Translations under genes and position numbers: made by a program
Assembly (NCBI GenBank): GCA_963702495.1
Contig: CAVPDA010000003.1
Coordinates: 682,001-746,000 of the forward strand
DNA from: CAVPDA01 sp963702495
GTDB taxonomy: Bacteria > Pseudomonadota > Gammaproteobacteria > Burkholderiales > Rhodocyclaceae
Direction of reading: 5' to 3'
Length of the DNA: 64,000 bases
Part shown: positions 1 to 8,432 of the stretch, one piece after another
Layout of the letters: each line of letters starts with the position of its first letter
Numbering within the stretch: the first letter of the stretch is position 1
Notes under the pieces: model-generated
Seen by the model: only the letters and a program-made list of their open reading frames with translations
Told to the model about the DNA's origin: nothing
Databases searched by the model: none

Positions 1-168
1 CGGGCGAAGGCGGTGGCGCAACTGCTCTCCGCCACCGTGCAGCAGGCGCGCCTGACGGCGGAGGGACGCGCCGACGCCGAGCCGCTGGCGCCGAACGACA
101 CGCCGGCCAACCGCGCCCGCAACCGCCGCGTCGAGATCACCCTGTTCGCCGCCAACAAGGGCGTCTGA
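1..168 (+). CDS. tssL: TssL C-terminal end (OmpA-like peptidoglycan-binding tail), partial
   Basis: The window opens inside a reading frame in phase 1 that ends with TGA at 166–168. The 55 visible residues end in RNRRVEITLFAANKGV. The N-R-R-V-E-I signature is the usual end of an OmpA-type peptidoglycan-binding domain. Placed 37 bases before tssM, it is most likely the C-terminal OmpA extension of the inner-membrane T6SS protein TssL (DotU/IcmH). The DotU part lies outside the window, so a separate OmpA protein cannot be excluded. Confidence 0.7.
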   Translation, partial: RAKAVAQLLSATVQQARLTAEGRADAEPLAPNDTPANRARNRRVEITLFAANKGV

Positions 169-205
169 CTTTTCCACCAGTGCCGCACAACGACGCGACG
201 TCCGC

Positions 206-3200
206 ATGAAGAAGATCCTGGGCATTCTCTTCCACCCGATCCTGCTCGCCGTCATCGGCCTGCTCGCCCTGTCGGCGGTGATCTGGTTCTTCGGTCCGCT
301 GCTTGCCTTCGCCGCGTGGCGGCCACTGGAGCCGGAGTGGGCGCGGCTGGTGCTGATTGCGCTCATCGTCCTCGTCTTCGTCGGCAAGAAGCTGTGGGGC
401 GTGCTCAAGGCGAAACGCGTCAATGCGCAGATGATGGACGGCCTGCTGCGGGGCGCGCCGGCGGCCGCTGCAGCACAGCCCTCCGCCTCCGCCGAGGAAG
501 TGGAAACCTTGCGCCAGCGTTTCGAAGAAGCGCTGGCCAAGCTCAAGGCCGCCGGGCTCGGCGCTTCCGCCCGCAAGTCGGGCCTGGGTGGCCTGTTCGG
601 CCGCCGCCAGTATCTGTACCAGTTGCCCTGGTACATCTTCATCGGCGCGCCGGGTTCGGGCAAGACCACCGCCCTGATCAATTCCGGGCTGCAGTTTCCG
701 CTGGCGGAGAGCTTCGGCGCCGGCGCCATCCGCGGCGTCGGCGGGACGCGCAACTGCGACTGGTGGTTCACCGACGAGGCGGTGCTGCTGGACACCGCCG
801 GGCGCTACACCACCCAGGAGTCGAACCGCGAGGTGGACGCCTCGGCGTGGACCGGCTTCCTCCAGCTCATCCGCAAGCATAGACCGCGGCGGCCGATCAA
901 CGGCATCATCCTCACCGTGTCGGTGCTCGACCTGCTGCAGCAGTCGCCGGACGAGCGCGAGCGCCACGCGGCCGCCCTGCGCGCCCGCATCCAGGAACTG
1001 CACGAAGGCCTGAACATCCGTTTCCCGATCTATGTGCTGGTGACCAAGTGCGACCTGGTGGCCGGCTTCATGGAATTCTTCGGCGAGTACGGCAAGGAGG
1101 AACGCGCCCAGGTCTGGGGCACCACCCTGCCCCTGCGCGACCCGCGCGAGGCCGGCGACCCGCTGGCGGGCTTCGCCGCCGAGCTGTCGGCGCTGGAGCA
1201 GCGCCTCAACGACCGTCTCGTCGATCGCATGCAACTGGAGCGCGATCCGCACAAGCGCGCTCTGATCTACGGCTTCCCGCAGCAGTTCGGCAATCTCAAG
1301 GATCTGCTCAACGGCTTCCTCGGCAGCGTGTTCACCGCTTCGCGTTTTCACGAGACGCCGATGCTGCGCGGCGTGTATTTCACCAGCGGCACCCAGGAAG
1401 GCAGCCCCATCGACCGCGTCATGGGCGCGCTGGCGCGCAGCTTCGGCATCGAGCGCAGGATGCTGCCGCCCCAGGCGGCGAGCGGCCGCAGCTATTTCCT
1501 GACGCGCCTGCTGAAGGACGTCATCTTCGCCGAGCAGGGCTTAGCCGGAACCAACCTCAAGTGGGAGCGCCAGCGCGCGCTCCTCAAGTGGGGCGCCTAC
1601 GCCCTGATCAGCGTGCTCACCGCCGGCTTGACGCTGGCATGGTTCATCAGCTACCGCAGCAACAGCGCCTATGTCGCCGCAGTGGACGACAAGGTGGCGC
1701 AGGTGAAGAAGCAGGTGGAGGCGCTGCCCACCGGCACCACCACCGACGTCGTAAGCCTGCTGCCGGTACTGCAGTCGGTGCAGGAATTGTCGGCCGCCTC
1801 CGGCGTCGCCGCAGGGCGCGAACCGTGGTCCATGGGCTTCGGCCTGTTCCAGGGCGACAAGCTTTCCTCCGCCGCCAACAATGCCTATCGCCGCCTGCTG
1901 CAGGATACCTTCCTGCAGCGGCTGGTCTTCCGGCTGGAGGAACAGTTGCGCAGCGGCCGGCGCGACAACCTCGAACTGCTGTACGAGGGGCTCAAGTCCT
2001 ACATCATGTTCCACGACGGCGAGCATTTCGACGCCGACGCCCTCAAGGCCTGGATCACCGCCGACTGGGAGCGCAATCTGCCGCGCGACGTCGCCATCGA
2101 GCAGCGCCAGCAACTGGAAGCGCACCTCGACGCCCTGTTCGCCCGCGGCGCCGTGTCGCCGCCCCTGCCCGCCGACGCGCAACTGATCCAGGGCGTGCGC
2201 TCCCAGCTCGCCGCCCTGCCGCTGCCGCAGCGCGTGTATAGCCGGCTCAAGCGCCAGGGCGTGGGCGCGGACATCCCCGAATTCACCCTCGCCCAGGCCG
2301 GCGGACCGTCCACCCCGCTGGTGTTCACGCGCGCCAGCGGCGAGCCGCTGACCAAAGGCGTGCCGGGGCTGTTCACCTACAATGGCTACCACAAGGCCTT
2401 CATCAAGGAATCGGAGAAGGTCGCCCGGCAACTCGCCGACGAAGAGTCCTGGGTGCTGGGCATCACGGACAAGCAACAGTCGCGCTTCATCGATCCGCGC
2501 GAAGTCTCGCGGCTGACGGAGGACGTGCGCCGGCTCTATCTGGAGGACTACGCCCGCGTCTGGGAGAAACTCGTCGCCGACATCCGCCTCATTCCTTCCA
2601 CCAGCCTGCAGAAGAGCATCGAGACGGCGCGCATCCTGTCGGCCGTGGATTCGCCGATGCCGCCGCTGTTTCGCGCCATCGTCAAGGAGACCACCCTGGG
2701 CGAGAAGCAGGAGGAAGCCAAGACCGTGGTGGACAAGGCGACGGACAAGGTCAAGGAGTCGCGCGAAGGACTGCTCAAGATGCTGGGCGGTGCCGAACAG
2801 GCGGCCGCGGCGGGACCGGCGAAGCGGCTCGAAAGCGTAGTGGACGACCGCTTCGACGGCCTGCGGCGCATGGTGAAGCCCCCGGCGCCAGGCCAGCCGG
2901 CGCCGGTCGACGCCTCCCTCGGCCTGATCAACGAACTGTACACCCTGCTCACCGCCACCGAGACCGCAGTCAAGGGCGGCGCCGCGCCGCCCCAGAGCGA
3001 AGTGCCGACCAAGATCAAGGCGGAGGCGGCGCGCATGCCGGAGCCGTTGCGCTCGATGCTGCAGACCCTGTCGATCGCCGGGATCGAGCCAGGCGCTGGG
3101 GGCAACCCGCTCGAACATCTCGGCCGGCCTTGCCGCCGCCGTCGGCGACTTCTGCCCGAAGGCGATCAACGGCCGCTACCCCTTCGTGCGCAGCAGCCCG

Positions 3201-3809
3201 CGCGACGTGACGCAGGAAGACTTCGCGCGCCTGTTCGCGCCCGGTGGCCTGATCGACGATTTCTTCCAGAAGAACCTGCAGCAGTACGTGGACACCTCGA
3301 CCAAGCCGTGGAGCTTCAAGCGCGTCGGCGACACTTCCATGGGCGACTCCGGCACCCTGGTGCAGTTCCAGCGTGCGGCGGCGATCCGCGACGTGTTCTT
3401 CCGCAGCGGGCGCGCCGCCGGCATGCGCCTCGACTTCAAGCCGGTGGAGATGGACGCCTCGATCAACCAGTTCATCCTCGACGTGGACGGCCAGTTGGTG
3501 AAATACAGCCACGGGCCGCAGGTGCCGCAGGCGGTGCAGTGGCCGGGACCGCGCGGCAGCACCCAGGTGCGGCTGCAGGTGCAGCCGCCCTCCGCCGCCG
3601 GCGCCTCGGGCCAGGTGTTCGAAGGGCCGTGGGCGCTGTTCCGCATGTTCGACCAGGTGCAGATCGAGAACACGGCGCAGCCGGAAAAATTCAAGGTCAC
3701 CTTCAACATCGAGGGGCGCAAGGCGACCTTCGAAGTGACCACCAGCAGCGTGCAGAACCCGTTCCGCCTGCGGGAGCTGGAACAGTTCCAGTGCCCCGGC
3801 CGGCTCTGA
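206..3809 (+). CDS. tssM: TssM (IcmF family) T6SS membrane-complex protein, with a frameshift near 3092
   Basis: TssM is the large inner-membrane scaffold of the T6SS membrane complex, spanning to TssJ. The N-terminus has two membrane segments in the first 60 residues, and a third lies near residues 457–480. A Walker A motif, GAPGSGKTT, lies near residues 147–155. The reading frame from ATG 206 is clean to about 3090, then loses similarity. Family-like sequence (GLAAAVGDF, then RDVTQEDFARLFAPGG) resumes in the next frame and runs to TGA at 3809. Removing one base around 3088–3103 gives about 1200 residues, the normal family size. Either the gene is disrupted or the base is a sequence error. 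It sits between tssL and tagF. Confidence 0.9.
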
Positions 3810-3818
3810 GCCGCTGCC

Positions 3819-4565
3819 ATGATCACCGAAGACTCCCGCATCCCCGGCTGGTACGGCAAGATCCCGAACCTGGGCGACTTCGCCTCGCGCCGCCTGCCGT
3901 CGCGCTTCGTCGTGCCCTGGGACGACTGGCTGCAGCGGGCGCTGGCCGGGAGCCGCGGCGTGCTCGGCGAGTCCTGGCTCGACCTCTATCTCACCAGCCC
4001 GCTGTGGCGATTCATTCTGATGCCCGGCGTCTGCGGTCATGCCGGCTGGACCGGCGTCATGATGCCGAGCGTGGATCGCGTCGGCCGCTACTTTCCGCTA
4101 TCCATCGCCATCGAGTTGTCCCTGGTGCCGGCGCGGGAAGCGCAGTTCAACGCCCTGTCAGCATGGCTCGACAGCATGGAGCAGGCGGCACTATCCACGC
4201 TCGACCTGCACCATACTGCGGATGATCTGGACCGTGCCCTGGCTGAGCAGCCGCTGCCCGCCTTCGGCGATGCGGACGACAGCATGGAACTGCTGCAGCT
4301 TCGTCTGGCCGACCGGCTCACGGCCCACAACCTGCCCGCCACCACCTTGACCCTGCCCTCCACCGACTCCGTCGCACCGCTGCTGGCCGGAGCCGGTTCC
4401 CGCTTCCTGCTGCGCTGCGCCGCCGGGAAGAGCCTGTGGTGGTCGCACAACCGGGAGGGCGCCCTGCCCGCCCTGATCTGCAGCGAAGGTCTGCCGGCGC
4501 CGGACGAATTCGCTCTGCTGCTGAACGGTGCCACGGTGGCGCGGGCCGGTCTCGGGGTAAGCTGA
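3819..4565 (+). CDS. tagF: TagF, T6SS-associated regulator
   Basis: This 248-residue protein opens with PGWYGKIPNLGDFASRRLP and continues with W-x-x-W-L, the typical start of the TagF N-terminal domain. TagF family proteins are post-translational regulators of T6SS assembly. In Pseudomonas aeruginosa TagF acts against threonine-phosphorylation-dependent activation; the same role here is inference. It starts 9 bases after the tssM stop, so it is probably cotranscribed. A strong hairpin with a T-run follows it. There is no fused PppA phosphatase domain; the phosphatase is a separate gene at 7642–8409. Confidence 0.9.
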   Translation: MITEDSRIPGWYGKIPNLGDFASRRLPSRFVVPWDDWLQRALAGSRGVLGESWLDLYLTSPLWRFILMPGVCGHAGWTGVMMPSVDRVGRYFPLSIAIELSLVPAREAQFNALSAWLDSMEQAALSTLDLHHTADDLDRALAEQPLPAFGDADDSMELLQLRLADRLTAHNLPATTLTLPSTDSVAPLLAGAGSRFLLRCAAGKSLWWSHNREGALPALICSEGLPAPDEFALLLNGATVARAGLGVS

Positions 4566-4619
4566 CGGTCATGGAGCACCAGCCACCCCGAATAATAGTA
4601 GCCCTCGCCATGACCGTTT

Positions 4620-4656
4620 CCCTCACCCCCAGCCCCTCTCCCGGAAGAGAGAGGGG
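4620..4656. repeat. Dispersed CCCTCACC…CCCTCTC hairpin repeat, copy 1
   Basis: The copy starts with CCCTCACCCCCAGCCCC and folds CCCCTCTC against GAGAGGGG. Two more copies lie at 15926–15959 and 17044–17107. This is an intergenic repeat type seen in many proteobacteria. Function unknown. Confidence 0.6.
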
Positions 4657-4665
4657 AGCTTCGAG

Positions 4666-4686
4666 AGTCGCCTTACGGCGACTTTT
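4666..4686 (+). terminator. Rho-independent terminator after tagF
   Basis: AGTCGCC pairs perfectly with GGCGACT across a TTAC loop, followed by TTTT. It lies 100 bases after tagF and 12 bases before the kinase ATG, so it probably separates the tssL-tssM-tagF transcript from the kinase or attenuates read-through into it. Confidence 0.6.
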
Positions 4687-4697
4687 CCGTTAGAGCC

Positions 4698-6797
4698 ATG
4701 GCCGAACAACAGGACAACGAGCGGACCATCCTCGAACCCCCGCGTCCCGCGGCGATCGACGACGACCATGGCAACGCGCTGCCGGTGGGCACCCGGCTCG
4801 GCGAATTCGAGACCACCGGCCTCGTCGGCGAGGGTGGCTTCGGCATCGTCTATCTCGCCTACGACCACTCGCTGCACCGCACCGTGGCCCTCAAGGAGTA
4901 CATGCCATCGGCACTGGCGGCACGCACCCAGGGCATGACGGTGTCGGTGCGCTCGCAGCGCCACGCCGAGACGTTCAATGCCGGACTAAAGAGTTTCGTG
5001 AACGAGGCGCGGCTCCTGGCCCAGTTCGACCACCCCTCCCTGGTCAAGGTGTACCGCTTCTGGGAGGCGAACGGCACTGCCTATATGGTGATGCCGTTCT
5101 ACGAAGGCGACACTCTCAAGCAGGCGCTCAAGGGCATGCCCGAGCCGCCGCGCGAGGAATGGCTGAAAAACCTGCTCGCCCAGTTGCTGGAGGCGCTCGA
5201 CATCCTCCATCAGGGCAACTGCTTCCACCGCGACATCGCGCCGGACAACATCCTGATCCTGAAGGACGGGCGCCCCCTGCTGCTCGACTTCGGCGCCGCC
5301 CGCCGCGTCATCGGCGACATGACCCAGGCCCTGACGGTGATCCTCAAGCCGGGCTACGCCCCGCTCGAACAGTACGCCGAAGTGCCGCACATGAAGCAGG
5401 GCGCCTGGACCGACATCTATGCGCTGGCGGCGGTGGTGTATTACGCCATCATGGGCAAGGCGCCGACGCCTTCGGTCGGACGCATGATGAACGACACGCT
5501 GGTGCCGCTGGCGCAGGCTGCCGCCGGCCGCTACAGCGAAGCCTTCCTGCGCGGCATCGACCGCGGGCTGTCGGTCAAGCCGGAGGATCGGCCGCAAAGC
5601 GTGGCCGAACTGCGCGACGTGCTGGACCTGGGCAGCGTGCAGCGCACGGTGCATCTCGCCCCGGCGCGCGAAAAAACTGCAGTCGCGTCCGGCGCACCGG
5701 CCGGGAAGAGCAAGCTGCCCCTGGTCGCGGGCGTCATCGTCGCCCTGGCGGTGATCGGTGCCGGGGCATTCTTCGCCTTCAAACCGACACCGACGCCGGT
5801 GGCGCAGCTGCCGCAGCCGGCGCCCAAGGGGCTGGCGACGCCGCAGCCGGACAAGGTGGCTACGGCGGACGGCAAGACCGTCTCGGCCGACGAGTTGGCA
5901 CGCATGCTGCAGGGCAAACAGGAGGCCGCCAAGCCAACGGAGACGCCGGCCCCTGCCGCCAAGCCGTTCGATCCGGTCGCAGCGCTCGACCACGTCTTCC
6001 AGCAACGCAACCGCGACCATGCGGTATCGGTCGCCATCGACCGGGCCAAGGCGAGGATCGGCAGGGACAAGCTGCATTTCCGCCTCAACTCGACGCAGCC
6101 CGGTTATCTCTATCTGCTGATGGTGGGCACGGATCGCAATCACTTCTACCTGCTTTTCCCGAACGCCGTGGACAAGAACAACCGCGTCGGCGCGGAGCGG
6201 GAGATCAGCCTGCCGCGCCCGGGTTGGGCGATGGTCGCGGCGGGGCCCGCCGGCATCAACCACTTCGTCGCCCTGGTCTCGGACAATCCGCGCGACTTTT
6301 CCGGCGCCGGACTGCGGCAGGTGGATCCCTTCGCCGAGTTCCCCCTGCAGGAAGCGGAAAAGATCGCGCAGGCTGCGGCCGGCGCAGACCTTTCGCCTTT
6401 CGCCGGCAAGCCGGTATGCCCGAAGGGCGGCAGCGAATGCTCCGCCGCCTACGGCGCCGCGACCTTCACCATCGAGGAAGTGGAAAGTGCCGCAGGCTCA
6501 CCGGCCGAGGAGGCGCCGCCGCCGCGGCAGCGCGCCGAACCCAGGCAACGCGCGGAATCCAGACAGCCGGCGCGCGAGCGTCCGCCGGAGGCGGCCGCCG
6601 AAGCGCCGCAGTCAGCGGAGCGCCCGCTGGTACTGCCGAGCATTCCCGGCGGTGGCCGCGCCTCGCCTCAGATCGAGAAGATGCTGCGCCAGCAACAGGG
6701 CACGCAGCGCATGCCGGCTGACCAGCCCGACGTGCCGGTGATGCCGGGCATGCCAAAGCAGTACGTGCCGGGCGGCGGGAACATTCCGGGCTATTGA
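4698..6797 (+). CDS. T6SS Ser/Thr protein kinase (PpkA/TagE type) with C-terminal DUF4384-like domain
   Basis: A 699-residue Hanks-type kinase. The glycine loop GEGGFG is at 44–49 and the ATP-binding lysine in VALKEY at 66. The catalytic HRDIAPDN starts near 177 and DFG is near 197–199. A single membrane segment (LVAGVIVALAVIGAGAFFAF) is near 340–360. The outer part contains a DUF4384-like region (about 440–560: LHFRLNSTQPGYLYLLMVG) and a proline/arginine-rich tail. By analogy with P. aeruginosa PpkA it should phosphorylate the FHA protein (8433–10383) to switch on the T6SS, opposed by the PP2C phosphatase (7642–8409). The start has a weak ribosome-binding site and follows a terminator. Confidence 0.88.
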   Translation: MAEQQDNERTILEPPRPAAIDDDHGNALPVGTRLGEFETTGLVGEGGFGIVYLAYDHSLHRTVALKEYMPSALAARTQGMTVSVRSQRHAETFNAGLKSFVNEARLLAQFDHPSLVKVYRFWEANGTAYMVMPFYEGDTLKQALKGMPEPPREEWLKNLLAQLLEALDILHQGNCFHRDIAPDNILILKDGRPLLLDFGAARRVIGDMTQALTVILKPGYAPLEQYAEVPHMKQGAWTDIYALAAVVYYAIMGKAPTPSVGRMMNDTLVPLAQAAAGRYSEAFLRGIDRGLSVKPEDRPQSVAELRDVLDLGSVQRTVHLAPAREKTAVASGAPAGKSKLPLVAGVIVALAVIGAGAFFAFKPTPTPVAQLPQPAPKGLATPQPDKVATADGKTVSADELARMLQGKQEAAKPTETPAPAAKPFDPVAALDHVFQQRNRDHAVSVAIDRAKARIGRDKLHFRLNSTQPGYLYLLMVGTDRNHFYLLFPNAVDKNNRVGAEREISLPRPGWAMVAAGPAGINHFVALVSDNPRDFSGAGLRQVDPFAEFPLQEAEKIAQAAAGADLSPFAGKPVCPKGGSECSAAYGAATFTIEEVESAAGSPAEEAPPPRQRAEPRQRAESRQPARERPPEAAAEAPQSAERPLVLPSIPGGGRASPQIEKMLRQQQGTQRMPADQPDVPVMPGMPKQYVPGGGNIPGY

Positions 6798-6817
6798 CGC
6801 CCGGGCAACGCCCCCAG

Positions 6818-7360
6818 CTATTCGATCACCGTCTTGATCGTTACCCGGCGATTCTCCGGGGCGTCGGGGCGCGCCGTGTTGAGCGGCTCCGATATCCCCT
6901 TGCCCACCGGCTTGAGCCGGTCACGCTCGATCTGGTGCTGCTCGGCGAGATAGGTGACCACGCTCTCGGCCCGCGCCTGGGACAGGTGCAGGTTGTATTC
7001 CTCGCCGCCGCGCGGGTCGGCGTGACCCTCGATGGAAAACTTGAACTCGGTCAGCTTGTCCGATTTCAGGGCGCGCCCCACCACATCGAGCGACTGGCGC
7101 GCCTTCGGCGTGAGTTCGGCCGAATTGGTCTCGAAGGTGATCAGCAGCGAGGCAGCGGCCGGCTTCGGCGGCGGCAGCGGTTTGTCGCCTTCGCGCATGA
7201 TCTTGATGGAACGGGTGCGAACGGTCTCCTCCGGCGTCAGGGCGTCGATCAGCACCGACTCGGTGATCTCCTTGCCCTTGAGCACCTTCTCCGCCTGCGC
7301 CACGCCCGCCGCCGGTGCGGCCAGACAGATGGCCAGGCCGATCAGTCTCGTCACTTTCAT
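6818..7360 (-). CDS. OmpA-family envelope protein with signal peptide
   Basis: 180 residues. The N-terminus MKVTRLIGLAICLAAPAAGVAQA is a Sec signal peptide. The C-terminal half is an OmpA-like peptidoglycan-binding domain: LITFETNSAEL, IEGHADPRGGEEYN, then LSQARAESVVTYL and ENRRVTIK. It probably binds peptidoglycan in the periplasm. It is the last gene of the long minus-strand T6SS series and converges on the kinase gene 20 bases away. A role in anchoring the secretion apparatus is inferred from location; it could equally be a general Pal-like protein. Confidence 0.8.
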   Translation of the reverse strand: MKVTRLIGLAICLAAPAAGVAQAEKVLKGKEITESVLIDALTPEETVRTRSIKIMREGDKPLPPPKPAAASLLITFETNSAELTPKARQSLDVVGRALKSDKLTEFKFSIEGHADPRGGEEYNLHLSQARAESVVTYLAEQHQIERDRLKPVGKGISEPLNTARPDAPENRRVTIKTVIE

Positions 7361-7427
7361 GTCATATCTCCTCGATCGCCTTCCGATTCAAAGGAACATC
7401 ATAGCCCAAGCGCCATCGGCAGCAGTT

Positions 7428-7595
7428 CGTAGGGCGGGCCATGCCCGCCGCGTCGGCGCCCACGGCGCACTCTCAAGCGCGATCGGACACACTTCGCAGG
7501 GCGGGCCAAGCCCGCCAGGTTTGGTCCGGCGGCCGCGGGCCGCCCTACGGACCGCACCATGGCAACCGCTCGGCAGGGCGGGCCGTGCCCGCCAA
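7428..7595. repeat. Cluster of four GGGCGGGC…GCCCGCC palindromes
   Basis: Palindromic units of about 22 bases lie at about 7428–7450, 7496–7517, 7527–7547 (the weakest) and 7573–7594, each near AGGGCGGGCC…GCCCGCC. A related copy lies at 53436–53460. Two units are followed by CACGGCGCAC. This is a REP-like intergenic cluster between the OmpA and phosphatase genes, and no gene is apparent in the gap 7361–7641. Confidence 0.6.
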
Positions 7596-7641
7596 GCCAG
7601 CGCGCACGGCGCACACCGCAGGCGCCATCGGCCGCAGCCTG

Positions 7642-8409
7642 TTACGGCGCCAGGATGACGGTGGTCTCGTCGCGGGAACCGAGCCAGACTGCCACCGCGG
7701 AATAGTTGTCATGGCCCGGTTTGGCACAGCGCAGCAGTTCGGCTTCCATCGCATCGAGCCACTCCTGCACCGAACCCGCCTCGCCCAGCGCGCGCTCCAT
7801 CGCCGATTCTTCGACGAACTCCCACCAGCCGTCGCTGCACAGGAGAAAGGCGTCGCCATCGCGCACGGTGAGGGGATCCTTCGCCACGCTCGGCACGAAA
7901 TCGTCCTCGGAACCCAGCGCGTAGAGCAGCAGGTTGCGGTGCGGATGCGTGCGCAGCAGGCTCACGTCGCCCACGCCGCCGTCGATCACGCTCTGGATCA
8001 CGCTGTGATCGCGGGTCTGCATGAACACCATGCCGCCGCGAAAGCAATACACCCGCGAGTCGCCGACATGCCCCCACAGGGCCGCCTCGGTGCGCTGGTC
8101 GATCAGCAGCACCGTGCCGGTGGCGCGCATGTCCCTGAGCCGGCGCTCGTCGCGCTGGTGCTCGATGATCGTGCGGTTGGCGTGGCGCAGCGACTCCAGG
8201 ATGGCGGCGGACGACAGCTCCGGGTCACGGGAGAAATCCTGCAGGATGGTGCTCACCACCAGCTTGGAGGCCACGTCGCCGCCACCGTGGCCGCCCGCGC
8301 CATCGGACACGACAGCGCAGCACAGCGAGTCGGAGCTCCAGAAGCCGCAGGCGTCTTCGTTGTATTGCCGGCCGCCAGGCTTGGACAGGACGGCGATTTC
8401 CATCTCCAC
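7642..8409 (-). CDS. PP2C-type Ser/Thr phosphatase (PppA-like)
   Basis: 255 residues. Recognisable PP2C metal-site motifs are YNEDACGFW near residue 16, VVSDGAGGHGGGDVASK near 34–50, LWGHVGDSRVYCF, and LLCSDGWWEFV near 160. Enzymes of this type in T6SS loci (PppA/Stp1) dephosphorylate the FHA protein and counter the kinase, resetting the secretion apparatus. It lies directly downstream of tagH on the same strand (23-base gap), so FHA target and phosphatase are probably cotranscribed, while the kinase is on the opposite strand. Confidence 0.88.
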   Translation of the reverse strand: MEMEIAVLSKPGGRQYNEDACGFWSSDSLCCAVVSDGAGGHGGGDVASKLVVSTILQDFSRDPELSSAAILESLRHANRTIIEHQRDERRLRDMRATGTVLLIDQRTEAALWGHVGDSRVYCFRGGMVFMQTRDHSVIQSVIDGGVGDVSLLRTHPHRNLLLYALGSEDDFVPSVAKDPLTVRDGDAFLLCSDGWWEFVEESAMERALGEAGSVQEWLDAMEAELLRCAKPGHDNYSAVAVWLGSRDETTVILAP

Positions 8410-8432
8410 GGGGGATCCCTTTCTGTGTCGCC

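Noticed and set aside
137..1351. Long open frame on the minus strand opposite tssM
   Set aside because: Low-complexity, histidine/glutamine/arginine-rich translation typical of the antisense of a GC-rich gene; the + strand carries clear TssM motifs.
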